Shown here in pieces: positions 23,286 to 35,261 of a stretch of 64,000 nucleotides of DNA. Position numbers and translations under genes: made by a program. This DNA is from Siphonodentalium dalli (taxonomy: Eukaryota; Mollusca; Scaphopoda; Gadilida; Siphonodentaliidae): positions 199,632,244 to 199,696,243 of the forward strand of contig CP136061.1 in the NCBI GenBank assembly GCA_032622095.1. The letters are read 5' to 3'. Under the pieces are notes generated by a model, which was not told the DNA's origin, did not search any database, and was given only the letters and a program-made list of their open reading frames with translations. Each line of letters opens with the position of its first letter. Position 1 is the stretch's first letter.

Positions 23286-25350
23286 ATATGTGAGGTGAAT
23301 AGGTATACAGGGAGTTATTGTATGTCATGACTGATGTGAGTAGGTATACAATGAGTGACTATATGGTTATTAGTGGGTTGTCCATGGTAAGATGCACCTA
23401 GGTATACAGGGTGAGGTCAATCGGTATGCATGGAGTGACTCTATGGTGTATGATTGTGTATATTCAGTACAGTGTACCTGTATGGTCATTGGTGTGGTGT
23501 ATGGATATAGCTACATGGTCATCTATGTGTTGTTATGTATATATGGAGTGACTGTAAGGTCCTGGGAGGTATGTGTTGTCTGTATGATCATGGATGGGGT
23601 GTGTGGATAAATAGGGAGTGATTTTATGGTTACGGGTAATGTGTACAGGTATACATGGAATAACTGTACGGTCATGATTGAATATGAATACCTGGAGTAA
23701 GCTGGGTGGACATTATCGAGGGTGTGGTTATATAGGGAGTGTCCGTGTGGTAATGGTGGGATGTATATTTATATATCTCGTTGATGTATTATCATTTGTG
23801 GGTGTATAAGGCTTAGCTGTATTGTCATGGATGGCGTGTATGATTATGCAGTGAATTGTGAGGTGTATATATGCAAGTATGGAGTGTTTGAGTGGTCGTG
23901 TGTGCGTTTTTTTTGTATATCTGGAAGGGCTGAATGGCCATTAGTGAGGTTTACATGTATACCTGGAGTAAATCTATAGTCTAGGGTGAGCTGCATAATA
24001 ATCGAGTGGTTATATGACTATGTGTGTCAAATAGGTATACAAGTAGTGAATGTATGGTTAATATGAGATGAGAACCATGTAGGTATACAAGACAGTAGTG
24101 ACTGTATCGTCACACATATAATGAACATCTATACAGGGGGTGACTAAATGGTCAGGCGTATGAGTATACCTGGTGACTCGTGGCGGTATGGTCATGTGTA
24201 GGTTATACCAGTAAACACGTGTTGCTTTATTGTCATGGGCGAGGGATATGAGTATATAGCGAGTGGCTATATGGCCATGGATGAGGTGCACATGCATACA
24301 TGGAGTGACTATAGCGACATGGATGGGGTGTGTATTAGTAATCTTGAGTGGCTATGGTGTGGCAGATAGGGATACAAGGAGTGACATGGCCAATGTTGAG
24401 GCGAATATGTATACAAGGATTGACCATGATCATGTATGAATGTTTTGAATAGGTACACACGGGGTGACTATATGGCCATATGTCAGATGAAGGAGTATAC
24501 CAGGTGAGGGTATGAGTATGAAGCGAGTGGCTATATGGCCAATTGGTGAGGTGCATATGTATACCGGAATGACTTTATGGCCATTGTTGTGGTGTGGATG
24601 TAGATATTGATTGTCTATTTGACCATGCGTTTGGAGAATAGGTATACAGGGGGGTGACCTTATGGCCAATGGTGAGATGAATGGGTATACAGGGAGTGAC
24701 TATATGGTTATGGGTCATGTTTATGAGTATACCCGGTGTGCCTGCATTGTGACGCATGGCTGTTTGGTCATCCGTGGTCATGGATCAGGTGGTACATGTA
24801 TACAGTGGGTCACTATATTGTTATGTCTGTGGTGTTTATGTATATATGTAATGACTGTGTGCTAATGGGTGGCTATCGCTTTCCACGCTTAACACCCCCC
24901 GTCTACATAAACATCATCAAGATGGAGAACTCTCTGACATGACCTCTTTATTGATTAACATACCCTTGAGTTATTGTAGAAAGCGTTAGCCACCCAAGAT
25001 ACAACCCACCCATTACCACCAGAGATATAACCCACCCATTACCCAAGTCACTCCATATGTACATAAACACCACACAAATGACAACATAGTAACCCACTTT
25101 ATACACGTACACCTGGTCATGCAGCCATACTTGGTTATGCCCGTACATACCACAAATGACGATACAACCACGGGTCACCATGCATGAACACCAGGTATAC
25201 ACCTACACCCGACGCATGACAAAAAGTCACTCTATGTATACATATTCACTACATTCACGATCATACAGTCACTCATTGTATACATATTCACCTCACGATG
25301 GACCATACAGCCGCTACATGTATACCTATTCGCCATACACATGACCATAG
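23286..25350. repeat. Diverged minisatellite in the centre of the foldback element
   Basis: Units of roughly 55-60 bases with a core like GGTATACAGGGAGTGACTAT followed by ATGGTCATGG are repeated in the + orientation up to about 24860 and in the inverse orientation from about 24990 to 25350 (cores such as TATACATATTCAC and AGTCACTC). Units differ a great deal from each other. The many short open frames on both strands here are by-products of the repeat. Confidence 0.85.
24867..24995. repeat. Inverted repeat at the turning point of the foldback
   Basis: GGGTGGCTATCGCTTTC at 24867 pairs with GAAAGCGTTAGCCACCC at 24979-24995. It marks the place where the minisatellite changes strand. It may be a separate small insertion or the original centre of the palindrome. 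Confidence 0.7.
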
Positions 25351-25702
25351 AGTCAATCAGGTAAACATATTATCTCAGTTCTGTCTCAAAGTTCTGCTCA
25401 TTTCCTTTCAATAATATGGCCAGAATCACAAAAGAGGTTCTCCGAAAAATTCCATACTGCAACTTTAAAATGAATTTGTCATGCACCATACGGAACTGGA
25501 ACAAATATAATAGAACGTATTTGTCAGTTAATTAACTAATACGTAAAATAACCAAGTGAGTCACAATTTGCTATCTTTTTCGGATAACGCAAAAAATAAT
25601 GTTCGGGATATGTTAACTTTTAACTTTTTACAAATTTGGTTGCCATTTTTGAAGCCATCTTGAGCATTTCAGTCTTTAAACATCACAGTGTGACACACTT
25701 AA

Positions 25703-26295
25703 AGGGGTACTGTACGCCATTTTCATTAAATTTCCGGTGATAACAACGATCTAATATCGATAATATATAGAAACATAAATAATTTGAGTCGAAGATGTAT
25801 TCTGTAAACGCTCAGGTTAATAGGCTATCTTAAAATTTAATAATTTAAAAGTTAATAATTTGATATAAATTGAATTTATGACTGGAGCCATAAAATGGCG
25901 TCAATTAAATTACGAATTCCCGTGTACATGACGTAATCAAATAATGTAATTGAGGGATACTGGATTTGTAAACCGATCGCACACACGATCGTTTGAACAT
26001 TATGATGATACGAGGAGAAAACTCAAGCCACTCACTGACTAGTGGCGATACAATAACTTAAATGAGTATATGTGACTAGTATGCATATAATATAACTTTT
26101 ATTTGATTCATTTGGTTGAAAACTGTACAAAAATTACTCGACAACGACAATTTGTATTTTTGCATTCCGGTAAATTTGCCATCCGTAACACTACTTCGTA
26201 CTCAACAGACTTTCAAATAATGGAAAAATTGTTACCTTATTTTCCGACTCGGAGACTATAGAAACCAACAACAACATCTTGGGTACAGTATCCCT
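25703..26295. mobile_element. TTAA-flanked MITE inside the right arm of the foldback
   Basis: The ends AGGGGTACTGTAC and GTACAGTATCCCT are near-perfect inverses, flanked by TTAA at 25699-25702 and 26296-26299. The matching place in the left arm (about 22870) reads ATTTTAAAT with no insertion, an empty site that confirms the borders and shows the MITE arrived after the arms existed. Confidence 0.88.
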
Positions 26296-27265
26296 TTAAG
26301 ATAGACCAAAACAATAAACACCTTTGATACCAAAGATAGTTGCAGTTTACTTGAACAAATGGTCGAACCCTGAAAAGTTAATTTTTGCCAATATTTTTGT
26401 CAAGTTTGTGAGAGAAAAATCCCATATTTCTGGTGATGTCAGTGGTGACAATAGTAAAAATGATCCATGGTGCATTAGACATGTTAGTATGCAATGTATA
26501 GAATACAGATTAGCCAATTGTATACATCTACCACAACTTGTAAGCGATTGCAGGACACGCTGGTGTAATATTTTCCATATTTTGGCGGCCATATTGGCAG
26601 CCATTTTGAGCCAAAGTAAGAATTTTGGTCCCAGTGATTTGGAACATTAATAGTTAATGATATGCCTCACTTCCATTACAAAGTTCTGTTCATTTCTTGT
26701 TGAAATATGACTAGAATCCCAATTGTGATTTTTTTTTATGAAATTTTATACCGCATTCTGTAAAATCGAATTTTTGAGGGATCGGAAGGGGTTAGGACCC
26801 CAATAATTGCATATTTCGTTGCTCCAATGATCAGTTAATATAAAAAACACAAAATAAAGTTGCATTACTCAACCAGTTCCAAACAGCATGAATTGATCTA
26901 GAAGATATTTGTGAAAACAATTTATATTTTCAACTTCCGGTGGCCATTTTGGCGGCCATCTTGGGTGGTGAGTTTCAATTTTGGCTCAAAAATGTGTCAT
27001 TATGTCTCAGCTTCACGAAAATATATACATTTGTATACATTTTACAAGATTTTCCCGCTATAATTTGCATAAAACTGACTTAGGGTCTGAGCTGAAAAAC
27101 GGCGGCCATGATGGACGCCATCTTGTCTGGAGTCTACACGGCCAATTTTTTTTCTTGTTAACATTCCTTAAAAGTTGAAGGACATAATAAGGAACATAAT
27201 GAGTGGGGTGAAGTTAAGTCCCAGGGGGGGGTGCAAGGGTACCCCTATTAGCTCCCGGACTATTA

Positions 27266-28360
27266 CTGTTGCACCAAAGCTGACAGCTGATCTCTATCCG
27301 CTTACTTTGTTGCTTGATTGGAAAATTTGCCATTTTCCCCAAGTGTTGATTGTCACCTGCCTTATTACTGCATGGGATTTTCTTGAGCTTGACCAGTTGT
27401 CAATCTGGGAATTTAGGAGCATGATTTTGAACTACCCCCGTATATATTCCACTGTATTCACTCGATATGAGCGCTGCCCGTTGTGGCAGACCAAAACGAG
27501 TGTTATCACCATATATTTATTGAAGGCAAAGAACCCTGTAAAGCAGGTGGCTTGAAGTACGGGCGTTTCACTGAATGCGACAACACTCTCGCCACATTTC
27601 TAAATTCAAGAAAGTGGCTATATTAAAAACGGGCTTCAAAATTGGACAGTCTTCACCTAAACAGTTTCTTGACAATGGGTTTTCAGTGAAAATACCCATT
27701 CTACGAGCGACATGCTGTTACAGAGGTATTTGCTGCATTTATGGTGATAACCCTTGCTTGGTCCACCATACGAGGCAGGGACCCTTTAGAGTAGATGCAT
27801 TTGAACAAATATGGGATGGTATTCTCCCAAAAACCTATGCCAAATACTAAATCATGTTGGAAAGAAAATAAACTAGAGGGATACAAAACATGTTATTCCC
27901 TGTGCACCCCATACGAAACAACGAAAAGTGCTTCAATTTGCCGCGAGTTATAAATACAGGAAGAAATCATTCAGTATTAATATAAGTAGCAGTTTGGAAT
28001 CAGCTGGACAGAAACCTCTTTTTCACTGGGGGCCCCGCTGCTCCTGCTAAATCGGTCCGAACTCGCACAATCGACCAGTGTGCAATCGCGAGGCTCCTGT
28101 GATTTTCTGCTGTGAGAAAGTCTACCTAGTCTTGATTGACAGCCGACTCCTAGTATGCTTCGGAGTCATGTCCGTCATGGTTAAAGTCTACCATGCCCAG
28201 AGATTGAGCTCATGGAGCGTTATTGTGAAGTATATAAGAAAATTACGTTTCCCCCTTCAATAAAAGGCCGTTATGTATATGTAAAGCGGCTCTAGGTCCG
28301 CAGGATTCAATAAACGTGAAATTATTTGTATTTTCCCCCAACCTCATTTCCAGTGCTTTT
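27266..28360. other. Unassigned sequence right of the foldback
   Basis: Two rather long + strand frames occur, one from inside the arm to 27555 and one at 27575-27850 (ends QIWDGILPKTYAKY). I recognise no domain in either and see no clear exon borders. GC content is slightly higher than around it. It may be the remains of a gene or a transposon body; I cannot decide. Confidence 0.3.
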
Positions 28361-31300
28361 TAGCTCACCTGAGACGAAGTCTCCAGTGGAGCTATAGTCA
28401 TCACCTCTCGTCCGTCTGTCCGTCGAGAATCATCTTCTCCGTAAGATGGAACAGGTTCATATTTGGTGTGGATGTTCCCTAGGTGAATCGCATTCAGATT
28501 TGTTCAAATGAGGTCATCAGGTCAATTAGTTGAAAAAGCAGGGCCACAATTCTAATCCTTCATAGTAATTCTTAGAACGACTTCTTTTCCAGAACTATAA
28601 GGCCTAATGGGTTCATATTTGGTGTGGATGTTCCCTAGGTGACTCCCATTCAGATTTGTTCAAATGAGGTCACCAGGTTGATTAGTTGAGAAACCAGGGC
28701 CATAAGTCATAATTCTTACAATGACTTCTTCTCAAGGAATATTGTGCTGATTAAGCTTATATTTGGTACGGAGGGACCTTGGTTGACTGGGGTTCAGATT
28801 TGTTCAAATACGGGCAGAGCCAGGGACAAAATTTTAAAAACCAAAAGTTTCATTTTTTACATTTTGACCTTTAATTTTTTTTAGACACATCACAGCCTCA
28901 TATTTCTTACCTAGATTTTCTTAGCACGTTCTTCAACTGTATGGATTTTGGTATTGTTTATTTAACCATTTCCACTCTTGTTTTTATATAGAATTCATCC
29001 AAGACAGGATTACTCATCTGATCGACACCAAATTTGGTATATGAATTTTTGACACTTGTATACAGATCAAGTTAAAATATGGGTTTGATCCGATATATTT
29101 TAACAGAGTTATGGCCCTTTATAATTCACACCTCTTTGCTATGCACTATGAATTTTTAAGAGAACACTGAAGCCTGTATTATTGAAAAAGCCAATTTATC
29201 ACAGTGTGGACACCTGATACTCTGACTGAAGACTGCTTGCTTCAGACCAATTTACCATATGTCATTACATGACATGACATTAGTTAAACACCTATTCTAC
29301 CAGGGGTGGGTGGGTGGTCAATGCCACCAACAAGCAATTTTTTCCGCAAATAAAAAAAAAAATTCCTGCTTGTTTTTTAGTGTTTTGGCAATGAGTTGGG
29401 CTTCAAACCCACTTTGAATGAGAGAAATAATGTAATTATAACTGTAAACTGACTGCAGGCAGTTATCGTGTTGTATTTTGTTGCAAATTTTGAAATCCAA
29501 GATGGCCGCTGGCAGCCATGTTTTTTTGGCCGAATGACCTCAAAATGACTCATTCCTATTTACATGTCCATGTTAACATCCATGATAAATAGTATGCACA
29601 GAAATTCATATACAGCTGTTTACAGTGAATTCCCCCCGCAAATCTCTGTTTTAGTGTTAAAAGGGGTGGGGGGGGTGGGTGTCAAAAAATGGTCGGAAAA
29701 AACTGCCGAAAACGGAAACAAATTTGGCGGTGGGGGTGGGTGGGTACAAAAAATGATCGAAAGGAAAAAAATGCCATACGTGCCTGAAATTTTTTTCCGA
29801 CCCCCCCCCCCCCCCTGATTCTACAAGAATAAATAGGAATGTTCATTTCTCCAAGCCTGGACATAGTGTGTCTGACATTTGCAGAATGAGGTCCCCAGAT
29901 GGTGAATTTAGTGTTGCTACCCCGTACAGCAGGCTAGCATCACCAAATACACCCTCCATGACCTAATTCTGCTTAGGCCTCATCTTTTGGGACAAACAAA
30001 ATATTTTTTAAACATGTTATAAAATTTTACAATTTGAAAAAAGTGACACCATTATAACATCTGCAGAGTTATGAAACTTTAACTCTTTAATGAAATTATG
30101 GAAACATTCCACCACCCCTCCCACATGGCCCAGATCCCACCCTGCCATCAACCAACATCCCTTCCAATCCATATCACCTCTCAATTTAATTAATACCTCT
30201 TCTCACCACAGAAGCATATATATCTGCAAAGACACAGGTCATTAATTTAGATTAGAATAATAGATGTCATCTGGCTAGTTTATGTAAACATAATTTATCT
30301 GTAGCAATTTAAAAACAAACTGGTGCTCCCAAGGTTAGGTGATGACTGACATTCAATGGTACTGTGAACGGCTTAGATTTCTTCAAGTCTGGAAATAGTG
30401 TGTCTGACATTTACAGAATGAGGTCCCCAGATGGTGAATTTAGTGTTGCTACCCCATACAGCATGCTAGCATCACCAAATACACCCTCCAGTGACCTAAT
30501 TCTGCTTAGGCCTCATCTTCTGGGAAGTATCCTAAGTATCAAATTGACAGTTTGTTTTAGTAACTTTTTTCCACCTGTTCAGTTTCAATGTCTCCCTAAT
30601 TTGCAGAAGATAAAATGCATAATTGAGGTGCTCAATGGGTGTGTATCACCAACTTCAACTGTAGGACTTCAATCTGTTCCTAGGTTTTATTGGCCATTGA
30701 GGCCTAATCAGATTGAGGATGAATTCGGAATATTGTCATTAAATCCACATTTTGGGGACCTAATTCTGCAAATGTCAGACATACTAAATTCTGGCTTGGC
30801 CATTTCATATTATTTTCTTAATCACCACTTATCCAGATGAAATCGTACCACTAATTTTCAAAGAAAAATGGGGGGGGGGGGGGCTATATATTGGATTAAA
30901 TTTGTCTTCTATCTGTCAGGCTTCCATCCGTCTGCCTGTTGAGATGTCTATCCATCCATCTATCAACAATTGTTTTCTTCTCCATATTAAAGACGGAATG
31001 TGTTTATATAGTTCAGTGTGCATGTTCCCTAGTTGTCTCACTATCAGATTTGTTCAATTAAGTTCATCACATCAAATACATGTAGGTGCGAAGCCAGGGC
31101 CAAAACTCTTTCCCTCCATAGTAATTCTTAAAACAGTATTTTCTCAAGAACCATTGGGCCTATATAGCGTATATTTGGTATGGAGGGGCCTTGGGTGACC
31201 GGGGTTCAGATTTGTTCAAATGGGGTAATTTTTAGGAAATGAGGCCCCCAGAGGGTGAATTCGGTGATCTTAGTCCACCTTGCGGAATACTGTCATGAAA

Positions 31301-32152
31301 TTCACCTGCAAAGGTCAGACACACTAAATACAGACTCGGCTGTTCCAATATTAGTTTCTTAACCACCACTTATCCAGGTGAAATCATACCCTGATTTTTC
31401 AAAGAAATTGGGGGGTTTTATTGATATTACTAGATGAATGTATCTCGTAGATGAGGATTCACATTTGTTCTAATAGGGGCAGAGATAAGAGATTTAACTC
31501 TCCTCTGTGCTGTTTGGTACTGGTATAATAATATTGATTTATAGACAGTCTGTGTGGGGGCAATGTTTGAGGCAATGGGGAGGGAGTGTAGATGGGTGGA
31601 GATTTGACCCCCTACTTTAATCAAAAGTTAAACAGTTAAAAATTTCATGCCTGATACTACATTAGTTGTAGATTAGATGTTCACACCAAAAATAAGTTAG
31701 AATTGTTCTCGTAGTTTGGTTTGATTTTCTAACATGTATGTTTTTAAACCATCAGTCCATATGTTCCTACTCGATCAGGTTAAACTATTGAACCGAATTG
31801 GCCACAAATTTTAACTTTATGGGGGGTGTCAGGTTGGTAATTATCAAACGTTTGAGAGCTTGAAGTACTGGTACCAGTCGTAAAATTCAACCTAAGAGGG
31901 ATGTACAACAGGATTTTTGTGAACTTAGTACTGTGGTATGGTTGTCCTCTTTAAGAGGTTGGAGATTTTTCAGTGATTTGCAATTAGAAATTTCAAGGTG
32001 AAGAGCCCTGCTCATCTGAGAACCTCCAGCTATGTCCATGTTTAGAACTACTTGTCTTAAGTGATTTTGTCAAGTACTGACTCTTGTAGTCTTCAGAGTC
32101 CCCGTCTTCTCAGTCATTACAGTCTGGTGAGCGACCCACAGTCATTGACTGT
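28361..32152 (+). repeat. Long dispersed repeat, copy A (TAGCTCACC family)
   Basis: It opens TAGCTCACCTGAGACGAAG and closes near CTGGTGAGCGACCC, imperfect inverse ends. It matches 60526-63148 over two segments: 28361 to about 28860 against 60526 to about 60930, and about 29985-32152 against about 60940-63148. The intervening 1.1 kb is extra in this copy and includes a partial internal duplication (29852-29984 resembles 30380-30515) and a poly-G/poly-C palindrome. The frames found inside, for example 30364-30840, have no recognisable domain and are not conserved in the other copy. The origin is probably a non-autonomous mobile element. Confidence 0.8.
29663..29815. repeat. Palindromic repeat bounded by G-run and C-run
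   Basis: It starts with a G-rich run (GGGGTGGGGGGGGTGGGTG) and ends with ATTTTTTTCCGA followed by 15 C. Internal motifs GGTCGGAAAAAA and GGTGGGTGGGTA also occur in related form at 45982-46090 and 47493-47634. Confidence 0.7.
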
Positions 32153-32439
32153 CTTGTTACTAGTACAAATCCGAAAGCTTCTGAGTGGAGAATGTGCTCA
32201 ATTTTACTACAATATCAGTTTATTGTCATCCTGGTATAGTTTTTAATATTGCCGATCAGAATCATTGTCATGTGGGAATCGTAAGTTTGTTAAAACAAGG
32301 TTTATAAAATATCACAAAATGATACGTCGCCTTTGCGATAATAAGCTACTAATCAGGGAGCCTGCTGTGTTCTATTCGCACAATCGCAATCGCGTTCGAA
32401 AGGTTTGATGCCCCAGATGTGTTACACCCCAGGAACGTT
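32153..32439. other. Spacer, nothing recognised
   Basis: About 290 bases between the dispersed repeat and the 155-bp tandem array; I see no feature here. Confidence 0.4.
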
Positions 32440-32905
32440 CAAAGAAATCTGATTTCTTAAGTTCCGCATTCCTGGCGTTTAGGGGCCAGAGACTTCACAA
32501 AAACCCAAAACAATTACTTCTATTTGCACTTTTGAGTTGCAAGGCTGATTTTTATATTAATAGGGCTCCATCACTCACTGATCAACAATACACAATTTCT
32601 GAAACGAAATTTCCTGGGGTTTTCGTTTCAGAAGGAGGTTTTAAAAGTACCCCAAAACCCCCCAAAATGACTTCTATTTGCACTGACGAGTGCAAAGCTG
32701 ATGTTCATAATAATAGTGCTCTAGTCATCACTGATCAATAATACACAATTTCTGACACGAAATTCCCTGGCGTTTTCATTTCACAATGAATTTTTTTTAA
32801 AGTACCCCCAAAACCCCCAAAAAATACTTCTATTTGCATATATTGTCGAAGACAAAGCTGATTTTTCCCTCAATAGTTATCCTGCTATCGCTGTTCATAA
32901 AACCG
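32440..32905 (+). repeat. Tandem repeat of about 155 bp
   Basis: The word CTTCTATTTGCA recurs at about 32516, 32671 and 32827, each preceded by ACCCCAAAACCCCC-like sequence and followed by GCAAAGCTGAT and, in the first two units, CACTGATCAA...ACACAATTTCTGA. A further diverged unit lies at about 33715-33835, beyond a TTAA element. It is non-coding. Confidence 0.75.
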
Positions 32906-32913
32906 TCGTTTAA

Positions 32914-33392
32914 AGGTACTCAATCCGATAAAACTCCTCTCAATTACTATTTCAATGGCTTCAGGGGTCAAAAATATTTGATTCGAGTCGAGGAAGTCAC
33001 CTATCAAAGCTCAGATTTGTTAGATATCGATTTTAGAAATCTATTATTTTTCATTATCGGGAATACTTTCTGGCCCAGAACTCAGTCAAATTGCGTCATT
33101 ATTACCACTTGATTTTAGAGTTATCCATCCTTGTCTGTTTGAATAGATTTTTGTGTACACATCCCGAGCAGATTACGGCACTTAAAGGCAATTATTAGTA
33201 CTCATTTCGAGTAAATAACAAATTTCAAAAATCAATATCTAATAACTCTGAGCTTTGTTTGATGGGTTCCTCGACTCGAATCAATTATGTTTTACCCCCA
33301 AAGCCAAAGAAATAGTAATATAGGACCCTCTGATCGGATTGTTGTTGTTGGAATCTGTTGAGATGGGGACCCTCTGTTCGGATTGAGTACCT
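32914..33392. mobile_element. TTAA-flanked element, family copy A
   Basis: The ends AGGTACTCAATCCGAT and the inverse TCGGATTGAGTACCT are flanked by TTAA at 32910-32913 and 33393-33396. Internal inverted blocks include GATTCGAGTCGAGGAA with TTCCTCGACTCGAATC. It is 479 bp and non-coding. It is the only complete copy of three (see 35262 and 38966). Confidence 0.85.
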
Positions 33393-33396
33393 TTAA

Positions 33397-33904
33397 AGAC
33401 TAAAAATATCTCTTTTGTGAATAAAACTAAAGATTGAGTAATTATTTGTCTATAAAGACATAATGAAGCCGTTTGTTTCTGGTGTCAGCAGCAAAATCAA
33501 AATGTCTATGGCCTTGATCAAGGGTGCTAACAAGAGCGTTCTCCCGCTTGCTACGCTCCGTGGCGTTTTCTTTTAAGAAGCACAGGTCCCTATAGAACAA
33601 AAATTGACCCTACTTTTAATTCTGTAGGAGTAAGTATTATTGGGGGCGGGGGAAATTTTTGTTCTGGTGGACCTGTGTTACGAAGGGGGAGGTGTGGTTG
33701 AATTACCGTACCCAACCAAAACCCGAAAAAATAGTTCTATTTGCACTGCTGTACGCAAAGATTATATTTTTTCTTAATACTATATCCTCTGTCATCATTG
33801 GTTAAAAAAAAAAATTCCCGGCGAATTCATTAAAAGGGTGTAGAAAATTATGAAACAATAAAATGTTATGGACCCCGTATATATGTATATACATGTATGT
33901 AATT
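33397..33904. other. Spacer with an outlying tandem unit
   Basis: It holds one diverged unit of the 155-bp tandem repeat (about 33715-33835); otherwise nothing recognised. Confidence 0.5.
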
Positions 33905-34626
33905 ATACCCCCACTTTCGAAGAAAATGGGGGGTATATTGGATTGACTGCGTCTGTCCGTCACACTTTCTCCCTCCGTGTGTCCGTCCGTCTGCCCGTCC
34001 GTCCGACCTCATAACTCGAACAACTATGAACCGATTTCAATAATTTTTTGTATGCAATCTCCTTAGGACCGCCTCTCCGCATGATGCTAATTGCGGTGCG
34101 GTCCGACTTTCTTTTTTTAAGTTACGCCTTATTTTTCGACTTATTTTGACTTCGAAAATTCAGACCGACTTAATAACTTTAACAAATATGAACCGATTTC
34201 AATAATTTTTGGTATACATGCTTCTCACAACACCCTCTCTACATGATGCGGCTCAGGGTTGGCTCGGACTGTTTTTCCTAACATTACACTTCATTTTCGA
34301 CTTATTTTGACTTAGAAAATTTTGAGATTTTTGTTTTGTGGATGCTTTTTTCCCTGGAGTTGTGTGCCTTCTTAGCAGAAGTTTGGTTTGACTGACGAAA
34401 CACTCGACAAAAGCCATCTTAGATGTTAAGGGTGCGTTTCATTTTCTACCCTTTTTTGGGTTTCTGCAATCATTCGAACAAATATGAACCAATTTGAATA
34501 TTTTTTCTGTACAAGCTTCTTGCGACACCATATCGATATTATTAATAAAAAAAATTCTTTAAAATTAAAAATCTTTTTTGTTGGGTTTACGAATAATGCG
34601 GGTTGAATTTGCCACGGTGGGGGTAT
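33905..34626. mobile_element. Dispersed TIR repeat (ATACCCCCAC ends)
   Basis: ATACCCCCAC at 33905 and GTGGGGGTAT ending at 34626 are perfect inverse tips. Inside are GTCCGTCCGTC tracts and two internal repeats of AACAAATATGAACCGATTTC-type sequence (34019, 34180, and a weaker one at 34480). The same style of repeat is widespread in mollusc genomes as I remember them. It is non-coding. Confidence 0.65.
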
Positions 34627-35112
34627 GCTAGCACGCGAGTGCACACCTCTTGTTGTTTGTGTCATTTTATCGGGCAGAATCGGGGGAACAACATTTTCAA
34701 AATCTGCCTTGGGGAAAATTTTGTAGAGTTCTTTAAAAGTCCTATTTACATGTATGGCTTTATTGTCAAATATTTCGTTCCTTGTGGAATATAAACTTCA
34801 ATGAAATTTAAATTTATGTTATAAAGATGGCAGAAATGTGCAACAAAAACTGATTATTATTGTTGTCATTACAAAATCTTAAATAGCGGACAAAACGGTG
34901 TAAAATTGGGCAAATTTCGCTACATTTTACCAGATAGTTTCCATTTTTTTAAGAAAAAAGTTATACCATACATGCTAAATCGATATCTGATAATTATGAG
35001 CCATATCACGAGGATTTGGCCATTCAGTGTCCATCAAATTAAAATAGATTTAAAACACAATTCGAAGAAGAATCAATTATTATTTTAATGCCCAGAATGG
35101 AGTTGAACTCAC
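34627..35112. other. AT-rich spacer
   Basis: There is no supported gene on either strand. The phrase GGACAAAACGG...TTGGGCAAATTTCGCT at about 34886 is echoed at about 35208 in the presumed leader of the neighbouring exon. Confidence 0.4.
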
Positions 35113-35173
35113 CAGTGTACTGAACACTGAATACTAATAAGATGACATATATCAACCATTTAATAGTGCCCAT
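35113..35173 (-). CDS. Candidate first coding exon: signal peptide, unknown protein
   Basis: On the minus strand an ATG at 35173 in good context (AAAATGG) opens MGTIKWLIYVILLVFSVQYT and then meets a consensus donor G|GTGAGT after 61 nt. A basic residue near the start, a hydrophobic core and a small or polar C-terminal end are what a secretory signal peptide looks like, and a short signal-peptide exon ending in phase 1 is common in secreted animal proteins. No downstream exon was recognised to the left, where repeats dominate. What the mature protein is cannot be said; chance occurrence remains possible. Confidence 0.45.
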
Positions 35174-35261
35174 TTTAGCAGAAACGAGGGCATTAATATC
35201 CAAAATAGGGACAAAATGGCGACCGACAGTAGTAAAAATGGGCAATTTTCGCTTAAGTTAA

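Larger units (their letters stand above)
21965..27262. mobile_element. Large foldback transposable element with long inverted arms
   Basis: The ends TAGTCCGGGAGCTAATAGGG and its inverse form the outer tips of arms of roughly 1.2 kb (left 21965 to about 23190; right about 25375 to 27262, the latter lengthened by a nested MITE). A 3-bp TTA flanks each side (21962-21964 and 27263-27265), consistent with a PIF/Harbinger-like or other TWA-type target site, though 3 bp is weak evidence. The arms share blocks such as TTTTGAGCCAAAATTGAAAC and GGGGTCCTAACCCCTTCCGA and their complements. The centre is a diverged minisatellite that reverses orientation near 24.9 kb. No transposase is encoded. Confidence 0.85.

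Noticed and set aside
23392-25344. Cluster of 60-85-codon frames on both strands
   Set aside because: They are translations of the minisatellite; the same peptide words recur with frame changes.
27175-27850. Two adjacent + strand frames of 126 and 91 codons as a possible transposase of the foldback
   Set aside because: The first starts inside the arm and neither shows catalytic motifs I recognise; kept only as unassigned sequence.
30364-30840. 158-codon frame inside the dispersed repeat
   Set aside because: The corresponding stretch in copy B (61340-61860) is broken into shorter frames, so the frame is not conserved.
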